Origin: Gymnopilus junonius
Lineage: Eukaryota > Basidiomycota > Agaricomycetes > Agaricales > Galerinaceae
Assembly (NCBI GenBank): GCA_015501075.1
Contig: JADNYJ010000331.1
Span: forward strand, 1-35,546
DNA: 35,546 nt
Direction of reading: 5' to 3'
Part shown: positions 11,243-22,053 of the stretch, one piece after another
Layout: each line of letters opens with the position of its first letter
Position numbering within the stretch: the stretch's first letter is position 1
Notes under the pieces: model-generated
Told to the model about the DNA's origin: nothing
What the model saw: only the letters and a program-made list of their open reading frames with translations
The model's database searches: none
Translations under genes and position numbers: made by a program

Positions 11243-12051
11243 TGTCGGAAAACCGCTAAGGGCATTATAATGCCGATAATGCCGGTAATGCGGAGCCTTA
11301 ATTATAATCCAATTATAACGCAAAGTGGATATTCCGTAATTCGGCATGCCAATTATAATGCTCGAGCTCGATTATAATGCACAGGGCCTATGTTAGGAAA
11401 ATGGAAGCAGTGCCTCCGGGCACTTTCCTTATTTCGTTCTTACCTTTGTATTTCGGCTCTCACGATTCTTACTTACTTACTTACCTAACACTGTCGAAAT
11501 TAAGTGGCATACGCGTGAATCGAACATGAGACTTACCTGAAATAATAACCTTGAGACGTGCATAACTTACCGCTGCGCCATAGCGCTTTTTCATGTAAAG
11601 GAACCTAGAGCTTCAAAGCAGCCAGTGACCGCCAGTGACCGCACCTTCCTAAAACGGCCTGATTAATCAAAGTCCCTATATTTTCCTATCCAGACACTAC
11701 AGTGGTCTCCTCCCTACTTTTAGCTGCTTAATGTCAGTGATAATTGATGTAAAATATAAAATATCTAATTGCACTTTGAATGACAGTCAAACCTTTGGGG
11801 GATCACGCAGAATCGACGTTGAACTCAATGCCATATAAACCAACCGATAGCTCGGGACTTGATCACTCAGACCGCTTAGCCGGCTCCGGCATTACCGAAC
11901 ATCCGATTTGCATTATCTTATCAGTCCCTTTGATTATAATTCGGCCAGTAGAGCTATAAATGGAATCGTGGCATCATAATGTGCATTATAACGGGGTTTG
12001 CCTGGGAAATAATGCGCACCGCATTATAATGCCCTCCGGGGTTTTCCGACA
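11243..12051. mobile_element. 809-bp non-autonomous DNA transposon (MITE-like) with 31-bp imperfect TIRs
   Basis: The left end reads TGTCGGAAAACC, four variable bases, then AGGGCATTATAATGC. The right end is the inverse complement of the same pattern, ending CCGACA at 12051. Subterminal regions are rich in palindromic CATTATAATG units. No open reading frame of transposase size is present. I do not see a convincing target-site duplication, so the superfamily is unassigned. Confidence 0.65.
11503..11586 (-). other. Degenerate tRNA-like sequence with pol III A and B boxes
   Basis: Minus strand carries TGGCGCAGCGG (A box, 11570-11580) and GTTCGATTC (B box, 11517-11525), spaced about 10 nt wider than in a normal tRNA. 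The D arm pairs three of four bases, but the anticodon and T stems do not fold well. It resembles a decayed elongator-type tRNA, possibly the head of a SINE, captured within the TIR element. I do not call a functional tRNA. Confidence 0.45.
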
Positions 12052-12252
12052 TTGGCACTGGACGAAGAAATTTGGGAAGTAGCCTGTCCCAGTCGCTGGT
12101 GCTTCTAGACATCACCTGCTGCAAGAAATTCGCGCTGGCAAGGAGCTATAACCGGCTGCATTGGTGGTAAAGTGGTGTACGACCTTTTGGGAGGGCCTCT
12201 CAAGGTGGAGGATTTGGAGTTGCCAGTGGATGTTGCGCGGCGCGCCGGATGA

Positions 12253-12700
12253 TCAACCATGGATCTCGCTCTCATATTCACCAGTTCCTTCCGCTGAAAC
12301 TGCTCCTTTTATGCCCTCCATAGTGGATGATTAGTTGGACAGGGAGTATGCTATAGTGTAAATATTAATTATAAAGAAATAAAATCTTATCCATCTACAT
12401 TAGTTGGGTGGAGAAGGACATAGAATATGGTAGGCATGTCAACTTTATATATTTCTAAGCAAGAAGAACCACCACGCACCCACCCATGGCAAAATAGGTA
12501 AGGGCTCTCGCGCTTGCCATGGTCAGGTCAAGTTTTGCTTCGCGCTCTGTAGTTGTGTCATCTTCTTGAGGTAGCTGGATAAATAACAAATGAAAGAGAA
12601 GGGAATAATTCGCAAGTTATATTCATTGTAAAATTGATAACAAGGTGCTCGAATATGTACATGGACAGGTACTATTGATTGAACTACCAGTAATAACAAG
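12253..12700. other. Intergenic, AT-rich, nothing recognised
   Basis: This interval lies between the decayed intersectin 3' end and the 3' end of the minus-strand hairpin unit. It contains no coding frame with family resemblance and no repeat that I can see. Confidence 0.5.
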
Positions 12701-13291
12701 AAAAATGTGCGTTTAGAGACTTGAGGCCCAGTATATCAAACGATAGACTGAAGCGCACAAGCCCAGCCCCGGGCCCGACGACAAGGGAGCACTAGGAGAG
12801 GCAGGCCTCTCTTCCCCGGGGAAAAAGGGGAATCGTCCTACTGCAAGAGAGATCTCGCAATAGTGCAGTTCCGTTCGAAAGAAAATTAAAACGGGATTGA
12901 ATGAAGTAAAATAAGTAATAGAAAGATCGTTTAAGCGTGATGAGTGAGATCTGGTTAACTTTACCGGTCGGTAGGCAGCTCATCTCCCATCACGCCCAAG
13001 GGTCTCACGAGCAACCACCCCAGCTCAGAGGCAGGGGAGGAATACTGTGGACATGGGTCTGTCGCTGAAAGAGAAAGTCATAGGAGAACTTTGTGGAATA
13101 GCAAACAGCTGTCGAGGAAAGACTCAGTGGAAGGGGAATATAGCTAGCATAAGGAAGACTCACCACTGGGTTTGAGGCCCGCTTGGCGACGGCGATGCGT
13201 GGCTTAAGCGGGCCCAGTACTCTCGACCGCATTAAGCCCTCAGTCGAGTAGGCCCTTGGACGTTATGGAACGGTTCCTGGTATTAACTACA

Positions 13292-13797
13292 CAGGGTCAT
13301 CTTCTTTGATAGAAGAGCCTGGTGGGTAGGCAGGCGCCATTCTTGCCGCGCACGACTGAATGGGATCCGAATATTTGCTACACAGGTCATCCTTCACAAG
13401 GGAAGGAGCCTGACAGGTAGGCAGATGACCATCCATAACGCCCAAGTAGAGAGGGGGAAAGTAGTCGGAAGCACTGATATAGACGACTAGAAGAAACGAG
13501 AAGAGCAGAACGCGATCGATTGGGTTGAACTTTACACAGGTCATCCTCCACTGGCACTACGACAAGTGGAAGAGCCTGATAGGTAGGCAAGTCGACCGCG
13601 CCCTGGATGAGTCAGAGAAAAAGAAGTTTAGGAAATAACTGAACAGGAGAAAGCATTAGTCGATGAGGGACATCATACAAAGACAGCTCACTTTTTTAGT
13701 GGTGTCCAGTCGCCAGCGGCGAAGCTGGATGCTTGAGCGCGACGGAAATGGCGTCTGGAAGTCTTTACACAGGTCATCCTCTCCACAGAGGAGCCTG
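13292..13797 (-). repeat. Four-copy hairpin repeat with covarying stems
   Basis: Copies at 13770-13797, 13537-13578, 13383-13412 and 13292-13321. On the minus strand each is CAGGC, stem, loop, stem, TGACC(C)TG. Stem arms are TCCTCT/AGAGGA, TCCACT/AGTGGA, TCCTTC/GAAGGA and TCTTCT/AGAAGA, with loops of 4, 12, 6 and 5 nt. Flanks are nearly constant while paired bases change together. The length between flanks (16, 30, 18, 17) is not a multiple of three, which argues against coding constraint. Confidence 0.75.
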
Positions 13798-14119
13798 ATA
13801 GGTAGGTAGATCAACCATCCGTAGCGCTCAAGAAATGGCCTGAAGGCATGATATAGATTACTGTCAGATGAGATGACGGTCAGTCAATGAGGAAGTTGAC
13901 GAGCATTAGAAGAACTTGAACTCACCTTTCTTTTTCAAACGTCTACCCGCCGTTTGACAAACATTTCATGGCGACGTAGTCGAACAACATGAGAGTTAAT
14001 CCACTCGAGTTCGAGGAAGCCCGAGGACGGGAGAATGTTTCTAAGGGAGAATGTCCCGATGGCAGAAGATGGGGGCAGAAAGTAAAGTCGGAATGAAGAA
14101 TTTAACAGGAAAGGGCTGG

Positions 14120-14130
14120 CCTTTTATAAG
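14120..14130 (-). promoter_or_regulatory. TATA box of hairpin unit A
   Basis: Minus-strand CTTATAAAAGG precedes the first exon-like segment. A similar box, TTTAAAAGGG, begins the sister unit at 16633. Confidence 0.5.
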
Positions 14131-14134
14131 CGAC

Positions 14135-16630
14135 GATTACTCGGCCCCCGAGCCGTTGTACCTCTTATAGCCTCTTATAGTGAAATCTCGATCTGCTTAC
14201 TTTGCCGAAGTAACGCAGGCCTTGTTTTTGGGTCCATGCGGGCGATATGTATTCTTCCTAATTCATATTAATTAGTGGGCGCCTTCTGAAAGAAAATTCC
14301 AACTTGCGATTGATGGATAAAAGATATCTGTCCTCCATGCAGACAAAAAAGCTTGGAAATGCCGATGTTCACGCATGCCATAGGAAGCGAACAGAGAAAT
14401 AACAATTCAAAAAGCAGTTGCAAACTGGAGTAATTGGTCGGCATGGACGTGCTCAGGGCTGTTTCTCTGTTATCAAAGGTACTACATAGTAGCGGATGTG
14501 ACCCACGGATATCTCAGGACTTTGTTCCTAAATTGCTTGTCATTTATCTTCCTTGGCTCTACCCACAGAAACTTGTCCGCATGTAAAAATTCATTTCGTT
14601 TCGAATTTCGGGTTCGAGGCCTCACGACCGGCCGATATTTATTTTTGGATGATAACGCCACTTGCCATCAACAGTGAATACTATAAGGGTATATCCCATC
14701 CTGCCGTCCGCCGTCCGGTAAACATTTCACGAGGGTGGACAGGCATTTTTTGAGTAAAGGAGAGGGGGATATGCCACCCAGGTCCACCTGTTGGTCATTT
14801 GGGGACCCACCAGTCCAAGAATTGAAGGGTGCTGTAGTCTCTAGTTCAAGTCAAGTTCTAAAAATAACGCAGAACGACTACATCTGTACCAGATAGTTCG
14901 GAGCATGAAAACGACCTGTGTAGGTTTCGCGTAGCGTAACCACGGTCGGAAGCTGCATGACGGTGTTAAATACGGTTTCCGAATTCGCCAAATCACTGTG
15001 GGAAGGATATATGGTGAAATAGAACTAAGCAACAACGACCAAATAATTTAAACAATTTAAACAATACATGCGACGTATCACAAGTCTTGAAGATCCATCG
15101 ATATCGATTGCACTCATATGTAGGTAGATGTTCAGGGAACAAGAAAACCGGGAAGACGACTGAACAGAGAAGCAGAAAAGCGCAGAAAAAAATACATAGG
15201 CGAAATGACATAGTAGGCCTCCGTGTATCCGTGTAACCTCCTCGGGGGCAAATAACAGGAGCTTAGGAAATAGAAGTCTGAATGTTCTAGACCTTTGATG
15301 TCAATATGTCCCACCGTTGATTTGGAAATACGGAATATGCAGGCGAGGGCAAAGAAGAATGCACCAAGCAGGCAGGACCAGACTAACTACTGCCCATCTT
15401 AACAGCTGACCTCCAGGTATTCCAATAGAATGGTCACAAGTCGTGCCCAAGGAAGCCTAATGCATTAGAGTTGTCAAAGGGCGCGTCCAAGTAAATCTGG
15501 AGTCAAGAACAAATCACTTTTGATTTCAGCAGGCCCTTTCACCCGTCCATTGGCCTCTGTTTCACATCGAGATGCTGGTAGCCAGATCATGAATCTTTGG
15601 GAAATAAAAAAAAGTTATACGAGGATCACGACCCAGGATTAATACAACCAGAAATGTCTCGCTGGTGGGCAAAAAGTCGGATGAGCTCGGACGAACCCTG
15701 TGCACCATATTTGGACGTCAAGATTCATACTGAGACCCTTCAATGTATACAGGGACCTTGGGTCGTGAGTAACAGATTAGAAAAAAGCTGGGATACGGGA
15801 TATGCAGCTGGACCTGGGAAGGCTGAGAGCGGGAGTAATTAGATCGTCATCAAGCACGCCGCTTGAGTACAATACCATTTGGAGATAATTTGAAGGTTCA
15901 TATTTCAAATTTCCAGGTCAGTTTCAAGGGTACTCCTGAGGTTCCAGAACTGTGGAACAGATCGTCCAGATCAGACTGGAGGGGTGCGAAGACGGACGTC
16001 TTGGGAATACTAGTATGTGGATACGAAGTTGGGCGTAGTGTCTGGATGGGGCGTACGCGTGATGTTCCATGTTCCTCGGGACGCAACATGAGTGCAATGT
16101 CCAGACCAAGGCATGCTTGAACTCTCGAAATACTGAGCTCTAAGCTGAAGGAGGGAACTGACTTTCTTTGCAGTTGAGTTCAGTGCTCGTTCCCGGTTCG
16201 TTTGTCACAATGCGACCGTCGTAACTTCACGTGTACAGCATAACACCCCTAATTTGTCCAAAAGCGCGTCTTGTCTCCGCCGATCACCTTATCCTTGCGC
16301 ACATAGAATTCGCAATCCCTCCTATACGCAAGAAATTCCTCCTCGGTATTCATTTTGTTGCCGTTATGCTCAGCCTGAGGGGACTTCGGTCTTTGACTGC
16401 CTTTCTAAGCCTTTTCTTATCTGCGCGCAGCATTCTTCATCAATCATAATTTCGAATTTCCTGTCAGAACGCGCCCACAAACGGTTAGAAGAACCGTATT
16501 TCCAAAAGGATTTCTCTGGACACGCGGTCTCCAGGTAATGTTTGGATGTCCAGAAGTCTGGACTCAAGGTCCGAGCAGGCATTTTCTCGGTGTGCAATGT
16601 CGGCAACAGGCGATAAGACAAGACGCTGGA
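14135..16630. other. 2.5-kb spacer between divergent hairpin units, no gene recognised
   Basis: Only short open frames (up to 94 codons) occur, on both strands, without family resemblance. The interval lies between the two TATA-like boxes and would contain the upstream control regions of both units. I see no transposon ends. Confidence 0.5.
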
Positions 16631-16632
16631 GG

Positions 16633-16640
16633 TTTAAAAG
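16633..16640 (+). promoter_or_regulatory. TATA-like box of hairpin unit B
   Basis: TTTAAAAG sits at the point where similarity to the sister unit begins. Assigned by position and by likeness to the box at 14120-14130. Confidence 0.35.
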
Positions 16641-18618
16641 GGCCGCCCATCCTCTTCATTTCTCCAACTTGGTTCCCCCCATGTCGTTGCTCTTCTCCTC
16701 CCACTTTGAGGTCGAGTAAATTGTCCTCTGCCCATGGCCCCCTTTTGGTATGTTTTGTTCTCTCCTTGGCCATGCTGCGTGGATCATGTTAGTCATCGCT
16801 GACGTCGCTCAGATCTGTTCGGCTTCAACCTTTCATACCTTGAGGGGTTCGACTTTGCTTCGAGCCTTCCCTCGCTGTCGCCAAGCGGGTCACCATATCC
16901 GCAAGGGTGAGTGTTTGTTATGATTTTTTTTTGCTTCATCGAGTGACAGTCTTTTCTTTCTCAACAGCGACCCATTTTCCTTTTGTCAACTTCTTCCTGG
17001 GAGTGGTCGGTACCACAATCTTTCAGGTTGATGGTGTTCGGTCCACTCGTGCTCCCTTGCTAGGGTTCCGGGGCTGGGTTCGACTCTGTTTTATGAGCAG
17101 GGTCGTCCTGGTAGAGCATCAACCTGGGCGTTATGGATGATTGAGCTTCCTACCCAATGGTACCCTTGCCGCGGTAAAGCCCCTTAGTTCTCATCCATTT
17201 GCGTTCAGAAGGCCAGCTTTGCGTACTTAGCTAGAGTGTATCGCTGGCAATATCTTGTCCCACCTGAGCCGCGCTTCGTCGTTGCCAAGTGGGACATATC
17301 TATCTACAAGGGCGAGTTCCTTTTGTTCTTGTCGCATGTTTCGTAAAACTGACACTTGATCACCTCTCAAGTAGAATAACCAAACCAAAAGGTGAATATA
17401 TTTATAATTGCTGCATCCCACCCATCTAAAACCTCAACAGCACTTTTTCTTTGACATCTTCTCTGGGGTGGAGAGCTCGGACACTACGACGTCTGTAGTA
17501 GGTGTCCATCTCTCCATTCATGCTCCCTTTGCTATGGTCCCAGGGCCTGTTTCGGCTCTGTACCCTTAACAGAGTCGTTCTGGCCAGAGCATGAAACCTT
17601 CGGCGCTTTAGCGTCTCTCGGGAACACTAGTCTCACTTGAGCGCACTTCATCGTTGCCAAGTGGGATGCCACAATCAAAAGTGAGCTTTTCTCAAGGCTA
17701 CCGTTTATCATCTTTCTCATTTTCGCCCATCAGAGTATTATAACAGTATGTCGTCTGTCCTTTTTCTAGAATTTCTGCAGTGGAATTATCCTCGTCTCTT
17801 CCCCAAATGGTTCCTCCCAGATCGCGTTTTGAGTACCTTGGCATTTGGGTGATGAATCTTCTTACCCAACAACGGTCGTTGGGTAATGTCGATTTACTGT
17901 CCATCTGCGCTCAGAACGTCATCTTCGTTCGTTCCTCCCGCTCGTTTCCCCAAGAGCTCGCTTAGGCGTGTATGTGACGAACCTTTGCTCTCACTGCAAC
18001 GCCAATGCACTCGAAACAAAATCTTCTCCCTTTTTCAACAATAACCTTGCCACTGGTAGCGGGCGTTTATGAATCGGGTGCCAATGGTCTTCACTGCCAC
18101 ACAATTACACTCAGGGTGACATCTTCGTTGGATATTTTCGGATGGAATTGTTGGCAAACGCTATGTCCCTTAAATCTCTGTTTGCGAAGTGGGACATGAC
18201 TGTTGTTCAATGTGGGTTTTTTTTCTTCTATTACGATGCTCATCGCTGACATACCATGAACAGACATCATCTGTACTACACGTCGGCTTTCATCTCTTTC
18301 TTTATCGCTTCCTGGATCGTGTTCCCTTGCTATGGTCCCAGTGCCAGGGTCGCCTTTACGCTACCGCTAGAGTTGTCCTGGTAGAACACACGGAAAAAAA
18401 CCTTCCTCTTTTTTTCTCTTTTTAAATAATCAATGTGTCACTTTTTTCTTCTCACCGAACCTCAACTGCTACATCGCAGCAGGGTGGGTTCGACCTTTCC
18501 CCGGGGATGGAGAGCCTTTTCTCCTTGTGCTCCCTTGTCGTGGGCCCGGGGCTGGGCTTGGGTGTCTTGGTCTGTTTTCGGACAGGCTGAACCTCAAGCC
18601 TCCAAAGCACATTTTTTT
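16633..18618 (+). ncRNA. Hairpin-rich intron-containing transcription unit, copy B (unrecognised)
   Basis: This is a diverged sister of the minus-strand unit at 12.70-14.13 kb. It starts at TTTAAAAGGG, has a clear intron 16907-16967 (GTGAGT...CAACAG) after the shared exon-end motif GTCGCCAAGCGGG, and repeats that motif near 17280, 17650 and 18185. Modules contain GTGCTCCCTTGC(T)A(T)GG, GTCCTGGTAGA and GGGCGTTATGGATGA. Hairpins include TTACCCAAC/GTTGGGTAA near 17868-17892 and TACC...GGTA near 17151-17175. The 3' end repeats the CCCCGGGG...GGGCCCGGGGCTGGGCTTG block (18499-18560) and ends CTCAAGCCTCCAAAGCAC plus a T run. Short peptides such as VAKWD recur between modules, so an origin from a repeated protein gene is not excluded. 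Confidence 0.4.
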
Positions 18619-18619
18619 G

Positions 18620-20524
18620 TATTTGAATACTGTAGTTTGTAGATTATGAGTTCACAACTTAAATAATACACGATTTAAACGGCGCTACAAATTATGACCA
18701 AAGACTATTCAATGCTGGACCGGGATTCAATTTGAACGTAAAGCAAAGTTGAGTGAAAAGCCATGTTGAAATGCGGACTTGGTTATAAATAGCTCAACAT
18801 TCTTTTTCTCCTCCATCATCATGACGCGACAATTGACAGAGCTGGAGACGTCCTTTCCTCTGCGTAAAGGTTCAAATAGACTAGATATGACTATACACTG
18901 TCGTGGGCTTCGTATGGGTGCCATCTTATGTACGGGCAACGCCGCGTAACATTTGTCGCGAGTTTCAAGCTATTTTTTTCGTCAAGGACGTCCCCATCTC
19001 TCTTACTTAATTTCATGGCCAGCCTCCTCGCGCTCATCCACCGCCACCGCCACCATCACCACCATGACCGCCACTGCAGTGTCAGACCACTCCCACTCCT
19101 TGCGCTCCAAGAAAGAAGAAGCTGCCTCTGACACCATTCCGTCCTCCTAGTGCTGCAATTAGTGCAATGAAAGCTGGGAAGAAGTTGCACTTAACCAAGC
19201 CTGTTACCAAGGGAGGGACTTCCCGACGTACAAGGTCCCTGCAGCTAGAATGCGGCGAATGCACCGACGACGAGTTTCAGTGTTGATTTTGATGTCCAAA
19301 GATATGGTGGTTCTCGTCCTCCACCATCGTCGCCTCCATCGCGTCAGCCTTCGCTTGTGCCCCTGATACACCTCTCGATGTGAACGATTCTAATTTGCTG
19401 AGTGCCATTGAGTCGTGGTTCATTTTTACTGGGCAAGATATTTGAAGGTGCTGTGCCAGATTTTGACTGGGTTTTGAATGGCTATCATTGTATCAATGGG
19501 CATCAAATTCTTACCCTCCACAACCAACGCCTGCGCCGCTGTTGACTGCACCTGGTCCTCGCTCTCCTACTCAGAATATCTGTGCTATTTCCAGTAATAA
19601 ATCCGACCTACTCCACGGAATCAAGCCTGTCTGCCAGCCGCAAGCGGCTGTGACAGTGGTGGAAGGTAGTGTTTCGCTTGGAAAATGGTTTGGAAGACGG
19701 AGACATCAAAATGGACGAGGACGGACTTGAATATTAGTGTTAAACTGTATGTTCGCCCGCTAGTTTTTTCTTTCGTGTCCACCAACGCCTCCTCTTTCTA
19801 CCTTTTCAAGCTCTTGTCAAGCCATATCGTCATGAAAGGTGGGTTTTGACCGGAACCTTGGGGGGAATGATGCCTTTTTACACACTGTACAACGGTGCCT
19901 CGATCTAATATCTTGACCCATTTTATATCTCCATCGAGGACTGTTGGAATGCTGGAAACGTCCAAGCGTGCGCGATGCCTCTCCATAGTTTAAGGTACAT
20001 TCTTCACGTAGATTACTTTATTTAGGTTCTACTATTGTTCTCATAGAGTATATAGGTACATATTTTATACGTAGATACTCATCTGTTTGCCTTTTGTCCC
20101 CCCCTTTTCTCAGAGGTCTAATGTACCGTCATCGACATCCGTTATGGCGGAGGATTTTGTACCACGACACTTCACGTGACACTGAATGGATACGCGATGG
20201 TCACGTTCTTCTGTGAATCTGTGTACCAACTTCCAAGTCGGGTTGCCATCCACCTGGCAACAAAGCCGCCGGTCGTGATTCTCCGGTCATTCAAGTCTTC
20301 TCGTCGTCACGTCGGGACCGTTGAGCGCCTTCTTGTTTTGCTCTTATTGAGAAGTCAACAGAGTCAACTTTTCATTGGTTAATGAGACTCTCTTCCAGAC
20401 CGTCTACATGGTACAGACCGTCCTTCACTCGATTCGATTTCAGTCTTCAAAGTTCCTATCAAAGGTAAGTAAATCCTGTTGCAAGGCTGCCCTGCTGAAT
20501 TGGTTCTCCAGATCAACTTGAACA
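18620..20524. other. Gene-poor region with possible coding remnants
   Basis: Around 19085-19285 a plus-strand frame (KKLPLTPFRPPSAAISAMKAG...) and further frames near 19440-19740 look like pieces of a once-coding sequence broken by stops. I do not recognise a family. At 20465-20512 there is a clean intron-like segment (GTAAGT...CTCCAG) in the probable 5' leader of the F-box copy that follows. Nothing else is supported. Confidence 0.4.
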
Positions 20525-22053
20525 ATGCTTGGGCAAGCAGCAGCCAACGAAAAGAAGCTCGCCGAGCTCCTTCATAAGCTCCACATCCAGGAGAAAAGAC
20601 GAGAGCATCTCAGCAAAGAGCTGGCAGATCTTGACGTCGAAATCGCGCAGACTAAGTTGGAGTACGCGAGGAGTAATAACCGAGGGTCGTCACCGATACC
20701 GTGCATTCCCATCGAACTCACAACTCAATTTTTCAAGTGGCTGTGGGTGGCGACACGAATGAATTTCGAGCAAAAATGGCTTGTACATTATCCCATGTAT
20801 GCCACTCATAGCGCTCCAATCGCTCTTTCTCTTCTCCACTTATGGACCTCCTTCACGTACAATGATCGTCCTTCTGATTCCGATCGCTTTTCTGCTCATC
20901 TCAAAAGGTCTTGCGATCGACTACTAGACCTTTACTTTGAGTTCGATGCTGGTGCAGACGACGAGTTATGATGGAGTATTTTGAAAATGGCTATCGGTCA
21001 TGTATCCCGTTGGCGGAGCTTCGTACTGCGGTTTGAACCAGATCCTCAATATTGGCGAAACTCCTTGGCGCGAATTTTCAGCGAACAACTCTCTTCCCCA
21101 AACTTGGAAGTGTTTGACATTATAATTGACACAGACTTGGAACTGGAGATTAAATTTCCCCTCCCAGATCGACCATATTTTCAAGGTGGTGCACCGAAAC
21201 TCACGCAAGGAAGTTTCGACTCTTTAATGGCCCAAACAGCCCACCCCCAAAATTCACGCCCCAAATGCTCCTTCAAGGCGTTCCTCGATATCCTACTCTC
21301 AATTCGTTTGGTGAATTTATCTCTCTCAGGAGATGCTTTTTATCGACCAATGAGGGTTCAATCAGTCCTGGCACCAGAACTCAAGAATTTACAAATTACG
21401 GATTGCAGAATGCCCGATTCTTGCATCCTTTATGTTCGACTCCTTTTGGGCCCTGAAATTAGAGCTGCTTATCCTTGCTCATGTTAACATGGACAGATGT
21501 TGGGCTTTTCCTTCCGTGTCGCTTTCGATCAATGATGACCTGGATTTGACTCCATTTTTTCCCTGCGCTCCATTGCCTTTATCAACTGTGACACTAACCT
21601 TTCGTGTGCTGCGAGTCTGGCCAATATAACGAAGAATGTAACCGATCTCTATATCACTCACGATGTGAACATTTGCACCCCAGGCTTAGACCTCTTTAGC
21701 TGGATGGCTCAAGCCACGCTACAGTCAAATTTTCTATGGCCAAATCTTTGCGCTTTGTATTGCAGTATAGATGACTTGATGAACAAAGACGGTGATTTCA
21801 AGCTTTTTTGAAGGTCTTTACCTGTCGCTTGGAATCCTTGAAGCAACGTTGTGTTTTTAGGTTACTCGCCGACGATGCAGAAGCTTGGCAAGAACATGAT
21901 CCCGAAACTTGGAGCCAGCTTGTTGATGGAGAGTTTTATGAAGAATGGATTGCTCCCGATGAAGTGGACTTTGTGCCATGGCCTCCTCGCGCCACCCATA
22001 GACCTGATAGACAATGGGAAGAAAAGTTCCTTACGTACTATGGAAGTATGTAG
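20525..22053 (+). pseudogene. Coiled-coil/F-box-like pseudogene, copy 2
   Basis: Paralogue of the genes at 1-1644 and 27657-29249, with the same order: coiled coil from the ATG at 20525, IPIELTTQFF, LWTSF, SIRLVNLSLSGDAF, LKLELLIL, DAEAWQEHDPETW, DFVPWPP. It is broken repeatedly. In the frame matching the F-box motif CHSW the Trp codon is TAG (20809-20811), flanked by two compensating frame slips. An in-frame TGA lies at 20969-20971, a slip near 21430, and one-base deficits at the T6 runs 21555-21560 and 21804-21809. The homopolymer deficits could be sequencing error, but the nonsense codons could not, so I call it a pseudogene. Confidence 0.75.

Larger units (their letters stand above)
10900..12252 (+). 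pseudogene. Probable decayed C2 domain downstream of the PH domain
   Basis: Animal intersectin-long ends DH-PH-C2. After the PH stop, fragments with C2-like character lie in the expected order but in different frames: ILTVCELVSG...CRVSLRTG (about 10980-11080), GLSFEVA (about 11178), SQIVFRDIG (about 11200), then after a transposon LGSSLSQSLVLLDI and GGKVVYDL...PLKVEDLELPVD (12065-12240). Frame changes, a TGA near 11100 and the inserted element break it. I infer an old C2-coding 3' end that is no longer used. This rests on motif pattern, not on alignment. Confidence 0.35.
12701..14130 (-). ncRNA. Hairpin-rich intron-containing transcription unit, copy A (unrecognised)
   Basis: I do not recognise this unit. 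Minus-strand reading starts at a TATA box (14120-14130) and passes intron-like segments with donor and acceptor consensus: 13925 to 13840, 13691 to 13603, 13163 to 13065. Five imperfect modules share a sequence near TTGGGCGTTATGGATG followed by CTGCCTACC; four carry a covarying hairpin. The unit ends in a GC-rich block (12755-12820; hairpin GAGAGGC/GCCTCTC, CCCCGGGG) and a terminal motif ending GCACATTTTT at 12701. The same start, exon-end motif (GTCGCCAAGCGGG) and end block recur at 16.63-18.62 kb in the opposite orientation. No frame stays open through the exons, so a structured noncoding RNA is my best inference. A decayed small-protein gene or a repeat element are alternatives. Confidence 0.4.

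Noticed and set aside
11503..11586. Functional tRNA gene
   Set aside because: A and B boxes are present, but anticodon and T stems do not pair and the box spacing is about 10 nt too long.
13005..13590. Protein-coding reading of the hairpin repeats (LPTYQA...EDDLCK-like peptides)
   Set aside because: Only two copies share the frame; insert lengths differ by non-multiples of three and stops occur in the others. Not fully excluded.
13292..13797. Spaced repeats that might suggest a CRISPR array
   Set aside because: Only four copies with unequal spacing (91-233 bp), variable repeat cores and a eukaryotic context with spliceosomal introns.
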